Shown here: positions 5,325 to 6,007 of the stretch, in pieces
Numbering within the stretch: position 1 is the first letter of the stretch
How the letters are laid out: each line of letters begins with the position of its first letter
Source: Comamonadaceae bacterium
GTDB lineage: Bacteria > Pseudomonadota > Gammaproteobacteria > Burkholderiales > Burkholderiaceae_C
Assembly: GCA_947458415.1 (NCBI GenBank)
Contig: CANGZG010000142.1
Location: 1-6,007 of the forward strand
Length of the DNA: 6,007 nucleotides
Reading direction: 5' to 3'
The notes under the pieces: model-generated
The model's input: only the letters and a program-made list of their open reading frames with translations
Told to the model about the DNA's origin: nothing
The model's database searches: none
Program-made: the position numbers and the translations under genes

Positions 5325-6007
5325 ATGAACCCACAGACTTTCAAAGTCGCATGTTCCAACTGCAATTTGCGCGAACTGTGCATGCCCGTCGATTTAAGCC
5401 CGGCAGACTTAGAGCGCATTGACACCTTGGTGGGCACCCGTCGAAAAATTTCACGCGGCGAGTCGCTGTACCACAATGGCGAGGCTTTTGATTCGTTGTT
5501 CGCCATACGCACTGGGTTTTTCAAAACCAGTGTGACCTTGGAAGACGGCAGAGAACAAGTCACTGGCTTTCAAATGGCCGGTGAAATCATGGGGTTGGAC
5601 GGCATCGTCAGCGACCACCACACCTGCGATGCCGTGGCTTTGGAAAACGCAGAAGTTTGCGTCATGCCGTTTGAAAAAATCGAAGAATTGTCGCGTGAAG
5701 TGAATGCGCTTCAGCACCACGTGCACAAAATCATGAGCCGTGAAATTGTTCGGGAACACGGCGTCATGATGATGTTGGGCAGCATGCGTGCCGAAGAGCG
5801 TCTCGCTGCATTTCTCTTGAACCTGACCACCCGTCTGCATGCACGCGGTTTTTCCCGCTCAGAGTTGGTATTGCGCATGACCCGAGAGGAAATCGGCAGC
5901 TACCTTGGATTGAAAATTGAGACTGTCAGCCGCACGTTCTCTAAATTGGTGGAAGACGGTGTGCTTGAAGTCAAGCAAAAAAACCTGCGTATCCTCCAAC
6001 CTGAAAC
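5325..6007 (+). CDS. fnr: Fnr-type [4Fe-4S] oxygen-sensing transcriptional regulator (3' end outside window)
   Basis: An open frame from the ATG at 5325 runs off the right edge with 227 complete codons and no stop. The product is a Crp/Fnr-family protein. Cys10, Cys13, Cys19 and Cys112 match E. coli FNR cysteines 20, 23, 29 and 122 with a constant offset of ten, so the oxygen-labile cluster should form. The cNMP-fold sensor domain includes SLFAIRTGFFK and EQVTGFQMAGE. The dimer helix follows (E140, I141 and E144, the last replacing Asp154), then AEERLAAF. The helix-turn-helix IGSYLGLKIETVSRTF carries E199, S202 and R203, the residues that read TTGAT half-sites. By alignment roughly a dozen C-terminal residues are missing. 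The nearest upstream in-frame stop is at 5298-5300, and 5325 is the first ATG after it, which supports the start; the Shine-Dalgarno is weak. It probably activates hemN and the usp gene at low oxygen. Confidence 0.95.
   Translation, partial: MNPQTFKVACSNCNLRELCMPVDLSPADLERIDTLVGTRRKISRGESLYHNGEAFDSLFAIRTGFFKTSVTLEDGREQVTGFQMAGEIMGLDGIVSDHHTCDAVALENAEVCVMPFEKIEELSREVNALQHHVHKIMSREIVREHGVMMMLGSMRAEERLAAFLLNLTTRLHARGFSRSELVLRMTREEIGSYLGLKIETVSRTFSKLVEDGVLEVKQKNLRILQPE

Noticed and set aside
5451..5840. Minus-strand open frame of 129 codons opposite fnr
   Set aside because: The plus strand encodes Fnr with all four cluster cysteines and the DNA-recognition helix, so the opposite frame is a shadow.

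Overview
The window reads as chromosomal DNA from a betaproteobacterium, most likely Burkholderiales and possibly Comamonadaceae-like. This rests on recalled protein resemblance, above all the Fnr regulator and HemN, and on the moderate GC content. Genus cannot be fixed from the sequence alone. Coding density is very high: six genes plus one partial gene, and no intergenic gap above about 115 bp. I see no mobile element, CRISPR array, tRNA or rRNA.

Left half, plus strand (2-2531): a tight cluster of three genes with 1- and 3-base gaps. It holds the 3' end of a ketopantoate-reductase-family gene, an AMP-forming acyl-CoA synthetase that resembles the oxalyl-CoA synthetase (AAE3/Pcs60) branch, and a TSUP (TauE/SafE, PF01925-type) membrane transporter. 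The spacing suggests one transcript whose promoter lies left of the window. Together they could take up or export a small anion and activate a carboxylate, but the substrate is not shown by the sequence.

Right half (2540-6007): an oxygen-response module. The plus-strand gene at the right edge encodes an Fnr-type [4Fe-4S] oxygen sensor and runs off the window. Divergent from it, on the minus strand, are hemN (oxygen-independent coproporphyrinogen III dehydrogenase) and, overlapping its stop codon, a DsbD_2-type membrane protein of the kind often found beside cbb3 oxidase assembly genes. Next comes a universal stress protein gene with its own promoter.

Regulation ties this half together. A perfect FNR box (TTGATACGCATCAA) lies upstream of the usp gene with a -10 hexamer at exactly the class II FNR distance. 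A second, weaker box (TTGAGCTATGTCAA) lies in the hemN/fnr divergent region. Both promoters also share a GGCTCAG element at nearly the same distance from the box, which known FNR-site architecture does not explain. The picture is a sensor, its own anaerobic heme-synthesis target, a probable metal or redox assembly protein and a stress protein, all plausibly switched on at low oxygen. I found no exotic new system; the most novel item is the shared promoter element.
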